From Oceanibium sediminis (GTDB lineage Bacteria; Pseudomonadota; Alphaproteobacteria; Rhodobacterales; Rhodobacteraceae): DNA of 64,000 nt. The stretch lies in contig NZ_QGNX01000005.1 in NCBI RefSeq assembly GCF_003265325.1, positions 310,001-374,000 on the forward strand, written 5' to 3'. This document shows, piece after piece, positions 52,900 to 62,663 of the stretch. A program made the translations under genes and the position numbers. The number at the start of each line of letters is the position of its first letter. Position 1 is the first letter of the stretch. The notes below the pieces were generated by a model, which was given only the letters and a program-made list of their open reading frames with translations, had not been told where the DNA came from and did no database searches.

Positions 52900-53718
52900 A
52901 TGGCGCAAGGTGCTGCGAAACTTGAAGAAGTGGATCCGATCTGGTCCCGGATCCGGACTGAAGCCGAGGAAATCACGAGGCGCGAACCCTTGATGGCGTC
53001 GCTCGTCCATTCGGGCGTCTTGTATCACAAGACCCTTCAAAGCGTGCTGAGTTACCGCCTGGCGCAGAAGCTCGCCTCCGAAGAGATGTCCGAGCTGATC
53101 CTGCGCGAGATCATGGACGAGGCCTACGTGGTGGAGCCGTCGTTGGTGGGGGCGGCGCGGGCGGACATGCTGGCCGTGTTCGAGCGCGACCCGGCGTGCC
53201 ATCGGCTGATCCAGCCGCTGCTGTTCTTCAAGGGGTACCAGGCGTTGCAAGCCTATCGCCTGTCGCATTACCTGTACGAGCGGGATCGCAAGGACCTGGC
53301 CTATTTCATCCAGATGCGCAATTCCGAGACGTTTGGCGTGGATATCCACCCAGCCGCCCGCATGGGGCAGGGGATCATGATCGACCACGCCCATTCCATC
53401 GTGATCGGGGAAACCGCTGTCGTTGGCGACAACGTCTCCATGCTGCATTCGGTGACCCTTGGCGGGACCGGCAAGGAGGATCATGATCGTCACCCCAAGA
53501 TAGGCGATGGTGTCCTGATCGGCGCGGGGGCGGCGGTCCTCGGCAATATCAAGGTCGGAAACTGCTCGCGGATCGCCTCGGGCTCGGTTGTGCTGAGCGA
53601 AGTGCCCCCTTGCAAGACCGTCGCCGGAGTTCCCGCGCGGATCGTGGGCGAGGCGGGCTGCTCGGAACCGTCCAAGTCCATGGACCAGCTTCTGAAGGAC
53701 GAACTTCCCACGATCTGA
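52900..53718 (+). CDS. cysE: Serine O-acetyltransferase
   Basis: 272 residues. It acetylates serine in the first step of cysteine synthesis. The N-terminal helical domain (DPIWSRIRTEAEEITRREPL) precedes a left-handed beta-helix of hexapeptide repeats, with DIHPAARMGQGIMIDHAHSIVIGETAVVGDNV-type turns, the active-site His in DHAHS, and HPKIGDGVLIGAGAAVLGNI. The tail ends in a Leu-Thr-Ile-like sequence (ELPTI), where CysE docks into CysK. Followed by a strong hairpin. Confidence 0.95.
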   Translation: MAQGAAKLEEVDPIWSRIRTEAEEITRREPLMASLVHSGVLYHKTLQSVLSYRLAQKLASEEMSELILREIMDEAYVVEPSLVGAARADMLAVFERDPACHRLIQPLLFFKGYQALQAYRLSHYLYERDRKDLAYFIQMRNSETFGVDIHPAARMGQGIMIDHAHSIVIGETAVVGDNVSMLHSVTLGGTGKEDHDRHPKIGDGVLIGAGAAVLGNIKVGNCSRIASGSVVLSEVPPCKTVAGVPARIVGEAGCSEPSKSMDQLLKDELPTI

Positions 53719-53724
53719 CCGATC

Positions 53725-53760
53725 GGCGGCCGCGTCCCGCGAACGCGGCCGCCAACCTTT
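53725..53760 (+). terminator. Intrinsic terminator after cysE
   Basis: GGCGGCCGCGT pairs perfectly with ACGCGGCCGCC around a 7-base loop, followed by AACCTTT. It starts seven bases after the stop. Confidence 0.75.
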
Positions 53761-53869
53761 CCCACCCGTTTGGGGACGGTCCTTTCCCCGGGGTCACCTG
53801 TGACAAACCGGACTTGCAGGTACGGGTTTCATCGTCGAGACTGCGGCGCGAAATCATTTGAGGACCGAT

Positions 53870-55348
53870 ATGACATTCCCGAGAACTTCCATCGTTATGG
53901 CACTTGCCCTGGCGGCACCGACCGGTGCCTTTGCCCAGATGACCCCGCAGGACTACCTGGAAGAGATGGCCGCGCTTTATGCGGCGCAGGGCATGAACTT
54001 TTCCTATGCCTCGGCAGAAGAAAGCGGCGATGCGCTGATTGTGAGCGATATCGCGCTGTCCATGGACAACGAGCAAGTGCAGACCACCATCTCGTTTGAG
54101 GAAATGACAATCCGGCCCACGGCGGCGGATGGCTACGACCTGGAGGTGGAGGCCAGCCCGGATTACATCGGCAGCGTCACCACTGTGACCGAAGGCGAGG
54201 AATTTGCTTTCGATTTCGAGGTGACGGCGCGTGGCTTGTACCGCGTCGGCGGGCCGGAAGACTCGCGCAGGATGGAACTGGAGTATCCCGAGGTCTCGCT
54301 GAGCTACCATATAGCCACTGGCGCGCCGGAAGATATGCCGCCGATGGATGTGAGCGCGACGCTTCGCGACCTGACCGGCAACTTTAGTTATGCGCTGGGC
54401 GCGATGACCCAGACTTATGACATTGCAGCCGCCAACTTTGGGGTGAGCATGTCAATGGAAGAGGCCAGTGGTCATTCGGTCGGCATTGAGCTGAGCTATG
54501 ATGACGTGACGATGACCGGCGCTGGCCCGATCACGAACATGAATGACAGCAGCGGCATGTTCGCAGCAGATACCGTGTCTTCGTTCGAGCTGCGCGCCGC
54601 GACTTCAATGTTGGACATGACCGCGACCGAAGACGGGGCTGATACGGATATCCGGGTGGAAGGCGGGGCTTCTTCGCTTGCAATGGAGATTGGCGACGGT
54701 GTGTTGGACTACGCCATCGCTCAGGACGCCATGAAGGTGAACGTATCGGGGGCCGCACTTCCCATGCCCCCGGTCGAGGTTTCGATCGACCGTTTGGACA
54801 CACGGTTCGCCATGCCGATGTTGCCGACCGATGATGCCAAGGACATGGCGCTTCGCCTGAATATCGAAGGGCTGACGGTTGATGAAGCGCTCTGGGCGAT
54901 GGTCGACACCGGGGGAGCCGTACCGCGCTATCCCGCGAACCTCACGCTGGATGTGACCGGCATGGGCAAGGCGCTGGTCGACATGACCAGCGGCGATCCG
55001 GAGGCGATGATGGCCGGTGGTATGCCCATGGAATTCGAGAGCGTGACGCTCAACACGCTGCTCATGTCCTTCGGCGGGGCCGAGGTCACCGGCTCGGGCG
55101 AGGCGACGATCAACAACTCCGGCTTCATGCCGATGCCGGTTGGCGGGATCGACTTCCGCCTGGAAGGTGTGACGACTCTGGCAGGCAAGCTGGTGGAAAC
55201 GGGGCTTTTGCAGCAGGCGCAGGTGATGCCGTTGCAGATGATGCTGGGCATGTTCGCCAAGCCGACAGGCGAGGCCGACACCTTTGAAAGCCGGCTGGAA
55301 ATGACGGCCGAGGGCAACATCCTGGCCAACGGCGTTCCGCTGCAATAA
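53870..55348 (+). CDS. Secreted DUF2125-like protein
   Basis: 492 residues from ATG 53870 with GAGGA eight bases upstream. A signal peptide (FPRTSIVMALALAAPTGAFA) should be cleaved before QMTPQDYLEEM. The rest is a long series of beta strands with many Asp, Met and Thr residues, and MTPQDYLEEMAALYAAQG then ISFEEMTIRPTAADG. It resembles the DUF2125 family of Rhodobacterales, which has no known function. Residue use is unusually rich in Met and acidic residues, and the codons look less GC-biased than those of its neighbours. Possibly a periplasmic or outer-membrane-associated protein. A perfect bidirectional terminator follows. Confidence 0.72.
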   Translation: MTFPRTSIVMALALAAPTGAFAQMTPQDYLEEMAALYAAQGMNFSYASAEESGDALIVSDIALSMDNEQVQTTISFEEMTIRPTAADGYDLEVEASPDYIGSVTTVTEGEEFAFDFEVTARGLYRVGGPEDSRRMELEYPEVSLSYHIATGAPEDMPPMDVSATLRDLTGNFSYALGAMTQTYDIAAANFGVSMSMEEASGHSVGIELSYDDVTMTGAGPITNMNDSSGMFAADTVSSFELRAATSMLDMTATEDGADTDIRVEGGASSLAMEIGDGVLDYAIAQDAMKVNVSGAALPMPPVEVSIDRLDTRFAMPMLPTDDAKDMALRLNIEGLTVDEALWAMVDTGGAVPRYPANLTLDVTGMGKALVDMTSGDPEAMMAGGMPMEFESVTLNTLLMSFGGAEVTGSGEATINNSGFMPMPVGGIDFRLEGVTTLAGKLVETGLLQQAQVMPLQMMLGMFAKPTGEADTFESRLEMTAEGNILANGVPLQ

Positions 55349-55371
55349 GCGGAACGACATTCGCAGATACG

Positions 55372-55402
55372 AAAAGGCCGGGCAGTACGCCCGGCCTTTT
55401 TT
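55372..55402. terminator. Bidirectional terminator between DUF2125-like gene and pdhC
   Basis: AAAAGGCCGGGC pairs perfectly over 12 bp with GCCCGGCCTTTT around the loop AGTAC. T-runs lie on both strands, so it should end both the plus-strand gene and the convergent pdhA-pdhB-pdhC operon. Confidence 0.93.
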
Positions 55403-55420
55403 GTGTTTCTGGCGCTGGAT

Positions 55421-56761
55421 TTACGCCAGCATGTTCATCGGGTCTTCGAGGTAGCCTTTGATCGCGGCCAGGAACTCGGCCCCGAGCGCGCCGTCGATCA
55501 CCCGGTGATCGACCGAGAGGGTCACCGACATCACCGTTGCGACCTCGACCTCGCCCTCGGCATTGACGACGGGCTTCTTCACCCCGGCACCCACCGCCAA
55601 GATCGAGGCATGGGGCGGGTTGATGACGGCGTCGAAATTCTCGACCCCCATCATCCCGAGATTGGAAATCGCGAAGCTGCCGCCCTGGTATTCGTGCGGC
55701 GCGAGCTTGCGCTCACGCGCGCGGGCGGCGAGGTCCTTCATCTCGGACGACAGCTTTGACAGGGTCTTGCTGTCCGCATCGCGGAGCACCGGCGTGAACA
55801 GACCGCCTTCGATGGCGACGGCGACGGCCACGTCCGAGGGCTTCAGCTTCAGCACCCGGTCCCCGGCCCAGACGGCGTTGCAATCCGGCACGTCCTGAAG
55901 CGCCAGCGCGCAGGCCTTGATGATGAAGTCGTTCACGCTCAGCTTCACGTTGCGCGATTCCAGCGACTTGTTCAGCTGGGCGCGGAACGCCATCAGGGCA
56001 TCCAGCTTGATATCCCGGCGCAGGTAGAAATGCGGGATGGTCTGCTTGGCTTCCTGCAGCCGCGCCGCGATGGTCCTGCGCATCCCGTCGAGGGTGACTT
56101 CCTCGTACTCGCGATCCGCATACATCTTCGCCACGACCTCGGCCGACATGCCTTGCACGGGGGCCGCGGCCTTGCCGGCGGGCGCTGCGGCCTGCGGGGG
56201 CGGGGCCTTTGCTGCACCGGGCTCGGCCTTTTCAACGTCCGCCTTGACAATCCGCCCCTTGGGGCCCGTGCCCTTGATCTGCGTCAGGTCGAGGCCCTTG
56301 TCCTTGGCGATGCGCCGCGCCAGCGGGCTAGCGAAGAGGCGCGTGCCGTCGGAGGTTTCGGGCGCCGCCGGGGCAGGGGTGGCGGGTTTGGCGGAGGCCC
56401 CGTCTTGCGCCGGGGCCGCCTTCGCTCCCCCGTCGGCGGCATCTGCCGCCTCAGGCGCGGGGCTGCTGTCGCCGGACCCGGAGGACGCGGGCGCATCGCC
56501 GATGTCACCGGCACTTTCGCCGTCTTCCAGCAGCACCGCGATCAGGTCATTCACCTTCACGCCTTCGGTGCCCTCGGGCACGACGATCTTGCCGACAGTG
56601 CCTTCCTCGACCGCTTCGAATTCCATCGTGGCCTTGTCGGTCTCGATCTCGGCCATGATGTCGCCGGAGGCGACGGTGTCGCCCTCCTTCACCAGCCACT
56701 TGGCCAGCGTGCCTTCCTCCATGGTCGGCGACAGGGCGGGCATCAGTATGTTGATGGGCAT
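55421..56761 (-). CDS. pdhC: Pyruvate dehydrogenase E2 (dihydrolipoamide acetyltransferase)
   Basis: 446 residues from ATG 56761 ([17 protein letters not shown]). One N-terminal lipoyl domain has the lipoylated Lys in ETDKATMEF. An Ala/Pro-rich linker is followed by a peripheral-subunit binding domain ([20 protein letters not shown]). The catalytic domain ends with the [16 protein letters not shown] signature (active-site His and Asp). It forms the core of the pyruvate dehydrogenase complex. Ten bases after pdhB. Confidence 0.96.
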   Translation of the reverse strand: MPINILMPALSPTMEEGTLAKWLVKEGDTVASGDIMAEIETDKATMEFEAVEEGTVGKIVVPEGTEGVKVNDLIAVLLEDGESAGDIGDAPASSGSGDSSPAPEAADAADGGAKAAPAQDGASAKPATPAPAAPETSDGTRLFASPLARRIAKDKGLDLTQIKGTGPKGRIVKADVEKAEPGAAKAPPPQAAAPAGKAAAPVQGMSAEVVAKMYADREYEEVTLDGMRRTIAARLQEAKQTIPHFYLRRDIKLDALMAFRAQLNKSLESRNVKLSVNDFIIKACALALQDVPDCNAVWAGDRVLKLKPSDVAVAVAIEGGLFTPVLRDADSKTLSKLSSEMKDLAARARERKLAPHEYQGGSFAISNLGMMGVENFDAVINPPHASILAVGAGVKKPVVNAEGEVEVATVMSVTLSVDHRVIDGALGAEFLAAIKGYLEDPMNMLA

Positions 56762-56771
56762 GTCGCTCTCC

Positions 56772-58169
56772 TTACCGGTAGGTGACGGCTTTGGCCGCCT
56801 CGATGACTTCCGCGGTGGTGACCAGCGCCAGCTTTTCGAGGTTGGCGGCATAGGGCATCGGCACGTCCTTGCCGGTGCAGTTGATCACCGGGGCGTCCAG
56901 ATAGTCGAAGGCTTCCTGCATCAGCGTGGCCGAGATATGGCCGCCGATGGAGCACACCGGCCAACCCTCTTCCACGGTGATGCAGCGGTTCGTCTTCTTG
57001 ACCGACTCGATCACCGTCGCCGTATCCATCGGGCGGATGGAGCGCAGGTCGATCACCTCGGCCGAGATGCCTTCCTCGGCCAGAGCGGTCGCGGCTTCAA
57101 GCGCGTAGGTCATGCCGATGCCGAAGGAGACGATGGTCACATCGGTTCCCTCGCGCCAGATCTTCGCCTTGCCGATGGGAACGGTGAAATCCTCGATCTC
57201 GGGCACCTCGAAGGAGCGGCCGTAGAGGATCTCGTTCTCCAGCACCAGTACGGGGTTGGGATCGCGGATCGCCGACTTCATCAGGCCCTTCGCGTCCGCC
57301 GCCGAATAGGGCTGCACGACTTTCAGGCCGGGGACGGAGGCGTACCACGCGGCGTAATCCTGGCTGTGCTGCGCACCCACGCGCGCCGCCGCGCCGTTGG
57401 GTCCGCGGAACACGATGGGCGAGCCCATCTGACCGCCTGACATGTACAGCGTCTTCGCGGCCGAGTTGATGATCTGGTCGATCGCCTGCATCGCGAAGTT
57501 CCAGGTCATGAACTCCACGATCGGCTTCAGGCCCGCGAAGGCCGCGCCGACACCGATACCGGCGAAACCGTGCTCTGTGATCGGCGTGTCGATCACCCGG
57601 CGCGCGCCGAACTCGTCCAGCAGGCCCTGGCTGATCTTGTACGCACCCTGGTACTCGGCCACTTCCTCGCCCATCAGGAACACGTCGTCATTGGCGCGCA
57701 TTTCCTCGGCCATGGCGTCGCGCAGCGCTTCGCGCACGGTCTGGGTCTTGAAGGTGGTGCCTTCGGGGAACTCCGGCTCGGCCGGGGTCGGGGCGGCCAT
57801 CGGGGCGGCGGGCACGGTTGCCGCCGGGGCCTTGGCGTGGGGTGTGTCGTCTTCCTTGCCCTTGTCGTCCGCCTTGGTTTCCTCGGCCTTGGCAGCCCCG
57901 CTGTCGGGCGCGGCGGAGGCGTCGTCGCCCTCTTCCAGCAGGACGGCGATGGGGTCGTTGACCTTCACATTCTCGGTCCCCTCGGCCACCAGGATCTTGC
58001 CCATGGTGCCTTCGTCCACCGCCTCGAACTCCATCGTGGCCTTGTCGGTCTCGATCTCGGCCAGGATCATGCCCGATTCGATCGTGTCGCCCTCTTTCAC
58101 CAGCCATTTGGCCAGGGTGCCTTCCTCCATCGTGGGGGAAAGGGCGGGCATCAAAATATTGGTCGCCAT
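56772..58169 (-). CDS. pdhB: Pyruvate dehydrogenase E1 beta, with its own lipoyl domain
   Basis: 465 residues. The N-terminal 80 or so residues are a lipoyl domain ([23 protein letters not shown]) closely similar to that of pdhC at protein and DNA level. An acidic and Ala/Pro linker follows, then the E1-beta transketolase domain with [36 protein letters not shown] and [15 protein letters not shown]. An E1-beta with an extra lipoyl domain is typical of alphaproteobacteria. It pairs with pdhA, 12 bases upstream. Confidence 0.96.
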   Translation of the reverse strand: MATNILMPALSPTMEEGTLAKWLVKEGDTIESGMILAEIETDKATMEFEAVDEGTMGKILVAEGTENVKVNDPIAVLLEEGDDASAAPDSGAAKAEETKADDKGKEDDTPHAKAPAATVPAAPMAAPTPAEPEFPEGTTFKTQTVREALRDAMAEEMRANDDVFLMGEEVAEYQGAYKISQGLLDEFGARRVIDTPITEHGFAGIGVGAAFAGLKPIVEFMTWNFAMQAIDQIINSAAKTLYMSGGQMGSPIVFRGPNGAAARVGAQHSQDYAAWYASVPGLKVVQPYSAADAKGLMKSAIRDPNPVLVLENEILYGRSFEVPEIEDFTVPIGKAKIWREGTDVTIVSFGIGMTYALEAATALAEEGISAEVIDLRSIRPMDTATVIESVKKTNRCITVEEGWPVCSIGGHISATLMQEAFDYLDAPVINCTGKDVPMPYAANLEKLALVTTAEVIEAAKAVTYR

Positions 58170-58181
58170 ATTGACAGCCCC

Positions 58182-59183
58182 TTATGCGTAAATGTCGGTG
58201 TAGAGTTCTTCGACAGCCGGCTCCGGGCTGTCCTGGGCGAACTGGGCGGCCTCGTTCACGATGGCCTTGATCTCCTTGTCGATCTCTTTCAGCTCGTCCT
58301 CAGTGGCGTGCTTGCCGGTCAGCAGGATGTCGCGCACGGCGTTAATCGGGTCACGCTCGTCGCGCATCTTCTGCACCTCCTCGCGGGTGCGGTACTTCGC
58401 GGGGTCGGACATGGAGTGGCCGCGGTAGCGATAAGTCATCATCTCCAGGATGTAGGGGCCGTTGCCCGCGCGGCAGTGCGCGGTGGCCTTCTCCCCGGCG
58501 GCCTTCACGGCCAGAACGTCCATGCCGTCGACCTGCTCTCCGGGAATGCCATAAGCCTCTCCACGGACGAACAGGCTGGGCGATTTCGTCGCGCGCTTGG
58601 TCGAGGTGCCCATGGCGTACTGGTTGTTCTCGATCACGAAGACGACCGGCAGGTCCCACAGCTCGGCCATGTTGTAGGTCTCGTAGACCTGGCCCTGGTT
58701 CGCCGCGCCGTCGCCAAAGTACGTGAAGGTGACGTTGTCGTTGCCCCGGTACTTGTTGGCGAAGGCCAGCCCCGCGCCCAAGGGGACGTTCGCGCCGACG
58801 ATGCCGTGGCCTCCGTAGAATTCCTTTTCCTTCGAGAACATGTGCATCGAGCCGCCCTTGCCCTTGGACAGCCCGTCCTCGCGCCCGGTCAGTTCCGCCA
58901 TAACGCCCTTGGGATCCATGCCGCAGGCCAGCATGTGGCCGTGGTCGCGATAGGTGGTGATCCGCTGATCCCCGTCCTTCGCTGTGGCCTCGAGCCCGAC
59001 GACGACCGCTTCCTGGCCGATGTAGAGGTGGCAGAACCCCCCGATCAGGCCCATGCCGTAGAGTTGTCCGGCCTTTTCCTCGAACCGGCGGATCTGAAGC
59101 ATTTCCTTGTAGAAATGCAGCAGCTCTTCCTTGGAAGCATTCGGTTTCTTCGCGCGTGGGCTGCGCTTTGTTCCGGTCGCCAT
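58182..59183 (-). CDS. pdhA: Pyruvate dehydrogenase E1 alpha
   Basis: 333 residues from ATG 59183, with GAAGGGA upstream. Thiamine diphosphate is held by GDGAANQGQVYETYNMA. The loop RYRGHSMSDPAKYRTREEV corresponds to the regulatory phosphorylation loop of the mitochondrial enzyme. It decarboxylates pyruvate with E1-beta. A TATAGT sequence on the minus strand at 59225-59230 is a possible -10 of the operon promoter but no matching -35 was seen. Confidence 0.96.
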   Translation of the reverse strand: MATGTKRSPRAKKPNASKEELLHFYKEMLQIRRFEEKAGQLYGMGLIGGFCHLYIGQEAVVVGLEATAKDGDQRITTYRDHGHMLACGMDPKGVMAELTGREDGLSKGKGGSMHMFSKEKEFYGGHGIVGANVPLGAGLAFANKYRGNDNVTFTYFGDGAANQGQVYETYNMAELWDLPVVFVIENNQYAMGTSTKRATKSPSLFVRGEAYGIPGEQVDGMDVLAVKAAGEKATAHCRAGNGPYILEMMTYRYRGHSMSDPAKYRTREEVQKMRDERDPINAVRDILLTGKHATEDELKEIDKEIKAIVNEAAQFAQDSPEPAVEELYTDIYA

Positions 59184-59268
59184 GCAGTTTCCCTTCCGGC
59201 AATGGTTTAACACTTAACGATACGACTATACGGAGCCGCTTCTCGAAAATCCAGAGCAACCGTGCGGA

Positions 59269-59721
59269 TTAGTGTGCCGCATCACTGGCGCCCTGTCTTG
59301 CAGGCATCACGATCAGCGTCGCCGTCATCGTCGCGATCAGTCGCCTGTCGTCGCTTTCCGCCTTCGCTTCGGCCACCATGATCCGGCGTCCGGGCTTGAT
59401 CACCTGGCCCGAAACATCGAAGCGTTTCGCGCTGGCGGGGGCAAGCAGGTTGGTCTTGAACTCGATGGTCAGGATTTCAGCGCCTTCCGGGATCAGCGAG
59501 AAGGCGGCATACCCACAGGCCGAATCCAGCACCGAGGCGATGGCCCCCGCGTGCAGGTAGCCGTGCTGCTGGCCGAAGTCGGCATTGAAGGGCAGGGCGA
59601 GCGTCACCTTGCCGGGCGTCACCGTCTCCAGCGTGGCGCCAAGGCTGGCCATCATCGCCTGGTTGGCGAAACTGGCGCGAACCGCCTCGGCATAGTCGAG
59701 GTTGGGTGGAGTGAAATCCAT
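59269..59721 (-). CDS. PaaI-type hotdog-fold thioesterase
   Basis: 150 residues, the usual length. The family motif GYLHAGAIASVLDSACGYAA holds the helix and catalytic region of PaaI/YiiD-like hotdog thioesterases, followed by EFKTNLLAPASAKRFDVSGQVIKPGRR-like strands. It should hydrolyse an acyl- or aryl-CoA thioester in the cytoplasm; the substrate is not evident. It lies between pdhA and the ftsB-like gene on the same strand. Confidence 0.85.
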   Translation of the reverse strand: MDFTPPNLDYAEAVRASFANQAMMASLGATLETVTPGKVTLALPFNADFGQQHGYLHAGAIASVLDSACGYAAFSLIPEGAEILTIEFKTNLLAPASAKRFDVSGQVIKPGRRIMVAEAKAESDDRRLIATMTATLIVMPARQGASDAAH

Positions 59722-59763
59722 GCGGACAGGATGCCCGTCACATCCGCCGCACGCAACAGGGGA

Positions 59764-60069
59764 TCAGCGGATGATGATCTCGTCCGCGCGGGCCAGGCCC
59801 AGCACCTTGCGCGCCTGTTCGTCCAGCAGGTCCAGGTCCAGGTATTCCGTGGACAGGCGGCGGGTGCGGTTTTCCAGCACCGCGCGTTCTGTGCGAAGCA
59901 CTTGCAGCTCCCGCTCCAGCTTGACGGCCTGCGCCTCCACCTGAAGGCGGCGGAAGGTGCCGTAGTCGCCCTGCACGGCGGCATAGGTGAAATAGGAAAT
60001 CGCCCCGATCACGAGGATCGAGAAGATGTAGCCGAAAAACCTTGATCGGGACGCCTGGGGTTCGCTCAC
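59764..60069 (-). CDS. FtsB-like septum formation initiator
   Basis: 101 residues from GTG 60069, selected because family similarity begins there; the ribosome-binding site is weak. A short basic tail is followed by one transmembrane helix (YIFSILVIGAISYFTYAAV) and a coiled coil (KLERELQVLRTERAVLENRTRRL), ending in LDEQARKVLGLARADEIII, the FtsB/DivIC signature. It is expected in the inner-membrane divisome with FtsL and FtsQ. Location between fba and the pdh operon is common in Rhodobacterales. Confidence 0.87.
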   Translation of the reverse strand: MSEPQASRSRFFGYIFSILVIGAISYFTYAAVQGDYGTFRRLQVEAQAVKLERELQVLRTERAVLENRTRRLSTEYLDLDLLDEQARKVLGLARADEIIIR

Positions 60070-60208
60070 TGCTATCTGCCTGGTTCGCACTCTTTGCGGT
60101 GCAGGCTCAGCGTGACATGTCTGACGGGCAAAGTGAATCCCCCAAAAAAGATGATTCGCGCCGCGCCGGGATTTCTGTGACATTTCCGCAAAGGCCGCGG
60201 GGGCCGCA

Positions 60209-60230
60209 GGGGGCGGGCCGTGCCGCCCCC
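60209..60230. terminator. GC hairpin after fructose-bisphosphate aldolase gene
   Basis: GGGGGCGG pairs with CCGCCCCC around a 6-base loop, about 37 bases past the aldolase stop on the minus strand. No U-run. The rest of 60070-60267 shows no gene. Confidence 0.4.
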
Positions 60231-60267
60231 CGGATCATCTTTTGCCGGTTGGTACCGGGGGCTGGCC

Positions 60268-61197
60268 TCAGGCCTTGCCCTTGTAGATCTCGACCAGCTT
60301 GGCCAGCATCTCCAGCGCCTCGCCACGCTCGCGCTGGAACGTGTTGCGCCCGATGATGGAGCCGTTGCCGCCCCCGTCGCGGATCGCGCGCGCATCGTCG
60401 AATACGCCCTCAGCACCCTTCTTCGACCCGCCGGAGAAGACGACCAGCCGACGCCCGTTGAACGACGAGCGCATGACGTCCGCCACGCGTGCCGCCTGAG
60501 TCGAGATGTCGATCTTCTCGGCCTCGTAGACCTTCTTCGCCTCAGGCAGGCTCAGGTGGTCGGTGCCCAGCTTCACTTTGATGATATGCGCACCCAGCAG
60601 GGCGGCGATCTGCGCGGCATAGGCGCCGATGTCGGCCGCCGTCTCGCCGTCCTTGTCCAGCGCCTCTCCGCGCGGGTAGGACCAGATGACCGTGGCGATG
60701 CCCTTGGCGGCGGCTTCCTCGCGCATGGCGGCGATGTCCGAGAACATGTCCAGCGCGGCGGAAGAGCCGGGATAGATCGTGAAGCCGATGGCCGAGCAGC
60801 CAAGGCGCAGCGCGTCATCGACGGAGCCGGTGATCGCCTGGGTTTTCGGCGCGTCGGACGGGATCAGCGAGTTGGCGGAGTTCACCTTCAGGATCGTCGG
60901 GATCTGCCCGGCAAAAGTGTCCGCACCCGCTTCGATCATGCCTAGCGGCGCGGCATAGGCGTTCAGCCCCGCGTCGATCGCCAGCTGGTAGTGGTAATGC
61001 GGGTCATAGGCCGCCGGGTTCGGCGCAAAGCTGCGCGCAGGCCCATGCTCGAACCCTTGGTCGACGGGCAGGATGATCATCTTGCCGGTGCCGCCAAGCT
61101 TGCCGGTCATCAGGATACGGTTGAGGTTCGCCTTCACGCCGGGCGTTTCGCCCTCGTAATTGGACAGGATTTTCTGGACGACTCGCGTCGATTTCAT
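60268..61197 (-). CDS. Class I fructose-bisphosphate aldolase (DhnA/FbaB type)
   Basis: 309 residues. It cleaves fructose 1,6-bisphosphate through a Schiff base; the lysine lies in HIIKVKLG (K197 or K199). Other conserved parts are LPVDQGFEHGPA near residue 43, IWSYPRGEAL, FSGGSKKGAEGVFDDARAI and the phosphate-binding GNGSIIGRNTFQR. This is the archaeal-type DhnA family and not the metal-dependent class II enzyme. Together with pgk and tkt in the same orientation it forms a sugar-phosphate cluster. Confidence 0.92.
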   Translation of the reverse strand: MKSTRVVQKILSNYEGETPGVKANLNRILMTGKLGGTGKMIILPVDQGFEHGPARSFAPNPAAYDPHYHYQLAIDAGLNAYAAPLGMIEAGADTFAGQIPTILKVNSANSLIPSDAPKTQAITGSVDDALRLGCSAIGFTIYPGSSAALDMFSDIAAMREEAAAKGIATVIWSYPRGEALDKDGETAADIGAYAAQIAALLGAHIIKVKLGTDHLSLPEAKKVYEAEKIDISTQAARVADVMRSSFNGRRLVVFSGGSKKGAEGVFDDARAIRDGGGNGSIIGRNTFQRERGEALEMLAKLVEIYKGKA

Positions 61198-61231
61198 CGG
61201 GTTCTCCTAGGGCCAGAGGTTACTGCCCCCG

Positions 61232-61260
61232 GAGTTACCCGCAAGCCCGCGCGTGGTCAA
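61232..61260 (-). promoter_or_regulatory. Candidate promoter of the aldolase gene
   Basis: On the minus strand TTGACC and TAACTC are 17 bases apart, about 30 bases before the aldolase ATG and downstream of pgk. The -35 is good; the -10 is weak. Confidence 0.4.
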
Positions 61261-61286
61261 CGTGCCAACCCGTCATGGTTGAACGT

Positions 61287-62480
61287 TCAGCCCTGCGTGA
61301 GCACCGCGACACCGGGCAGGGTCTTGCCTTCCATCCATTCCAGGAAGGCGCCCCCGGCGGTGGAGACATAGGTGAAATCCTTTGCCGCGCCGCTGCCGTT
61401 CAGTGCGGCCACCGTGTCGCCGCCCCCCGCGACCGAGATCAGCTTGCCGCCCCGGCTGAGTTCTGCCGCAGCGGCGGCGGCAGCGTCCGTCGCCTTGTTG
61501 AAGGGGGCGATCTCGAACGCGCCGAGGGGGCCGTTCCAGACCAGGGTGCGCGCCTTGCGGAACCGTTCCACGATGGCGGCCACCGCGTCGGGCCCGGCGT
61601 CCAGGATCATCGCGTCGGACGGGCACTGATCGGCCGGCACGACTTCGTTCTCAGCGCCAGCCTTGAATTCCCGTGCGACGACGACGTCGGTGGGCAGCAG
61701 GATTTCGCAGCCGAGGTCTTTCGCCTTGGCGATCACCGCGCGGGCGGTTTCGGCAAGGTCATGCTCGCACAGCGACTTGCCCACGTCATGGCCCTGCGCG
61801 GCCAGGAAGGTGTTGGCCATGCCGCCGCCGATGACGATGGTGTCCACCTTCTCGATCAGGTTGGTCAGAAGGTCCAGCTTGGTCGAGACCTTGGCCCCGC
61901 CCACCACGGCGACAACCGGGCGATCCGGCGTGGACAGCGCCTTGTCCAGCGCTTTCAACTCCGCCTCCATCAGGCGCCCGGCGCAGGATGGTAGCAGATG
62001 CGCGATGCCCTCGGTCGAGGCATGGGCGCGGTGCGCGGCGGAAAAAGCGTCGTTGCAGAAGATATCGCCAAGCGCGGCAAGCTGCTTCGCGAAATCCGGG
62101 TCGTTGGCTTCCTCGCCGGGGTGGAAGCGGGTGTTTTCCAGCAGCAGGATCGCGCCGTCCTGAAGGTTTTCCAGCGCCTCCGCCGCGACCTCGCCGACGC
62201 AATCGGTCGCGAAGGCGACGGGATGGCCGAGTTCGTCCACCAGCGTCTGGCGCGTGATCTCAAGGCTCATCTCGGGCACGACCTTGCCCTTGGGGCGGCC
62301 GAAATGCGCCAGCAGCACGACTGTGCCCCCGGCGGCGATGATGGCGTCCACGGTGGGCTTGATGCGGGTGATCCGGGTTGCGTCCGTGACCGCGCCGTCA
62401 TCCACTGGCACGTTGATGTCGACCCGGGTCAGCACCACCTTGCCTGCCAGATCCATATCGTCGAGTGTTTTCCAAGCCAT
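61287..62480 (-). CDS. pgk: Phosphoglycerate kinase
   Basis: 397 residues. It transfers phosphate from 1,3-bisphosphoglycerate to ADP. N-terminal marks are [13 protein letters not shown] and [24 protein letters not shown] lies mid-protein; ATP-binding [14 protein letters not shown] and [11 protein letters not shown] follow. It is followed by the aldolase gene and preceded by a small membrane-protein gene and tkt on the same strand. Confidence 0.97.
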   Translation of the reverse strand: MAWKTLDDMDLAGKVVLTRVDINVPVDDGAVTDATRITRIKPTVDAIIAAGGTVVLLAHFGRPKGKVVPEMSLEITRQTLVDELGHPVAFATDCVGEVAAEALENLQDGAILLLENTRFHPGEEANDPDFAKQLAALGDIFCNDAFSAAHRAHASTEGIAHLLPSCAGRLMEAELKALDKALSTPDRPVVAVVGGAKVSTKLDLLTNLIEKVDTIVIGGGMANTFLAAQGHDVGKSLCEHDLAETARAVIAKAKDLGCEILLPTDVVVAREFKAGAENEVVPADQCPSDAMILDAGPDAVAAIVERFRKARTLVWNGPLGAFEIAPFNKATDAAAAAAAELSRGGKLISVAGGGDTVAALNGSGAAKDFTYVSTAGGAFLEWMEGKTLPGVAVLTQG

Positions 62481-62498
62481 TGCTTTTCTTCTTTCTTC

Positions 62499-62642
62499 CT
62501 ACCGCCAGAAGGCCATCCACGTGGTCACCCTGATCAGCGTCTTGCCGAGGAAGGTCACGGCCTGCTGATCGTAATATGTCCGATCCACGTAGAAGGCGAG
62601 CACGGCCAGTGCCACCACGAGGAGCGCAGTCCAGATCTTCAT
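62499..62642 (-). CDS. 47-residue membrane protein between tkt and pgk
   Basis: A short open frame from ATG 62642 to TAG 62499, preceded by GAGGAGCGCGGC, which offers a good ribosome-binding site. It begins MKIWTALLVVALAVLAFYVD, a clear transmembrane helix, followed by the polar RTYYDQQAVTFLGKTLIRVT and the aromatic C-terminus TWMAFWR. It is in the same orientation as tkt and pgk, 21 bases after tkt and 18 before pgk. No family is recognised, but the hydrophobic start, spacing and ribosome-binding site support a real gene. Confidence 0.65.
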   Translation of the reverse strand: MKIWTALLVVALAVLAFYVDRTYYDQQAVTFLGKTLIRVTTWMAFWR

Positions 62643-62663
62643 GCCGCGCTCCTCATTTGTCTG

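Noticed and set aside
60070-60267. A small gene or RNA between the ftsB-like gene and the aldolase gene
   Set aside because: No open frame with a ribosome-binding site; only a GC hairpin without a U-run.
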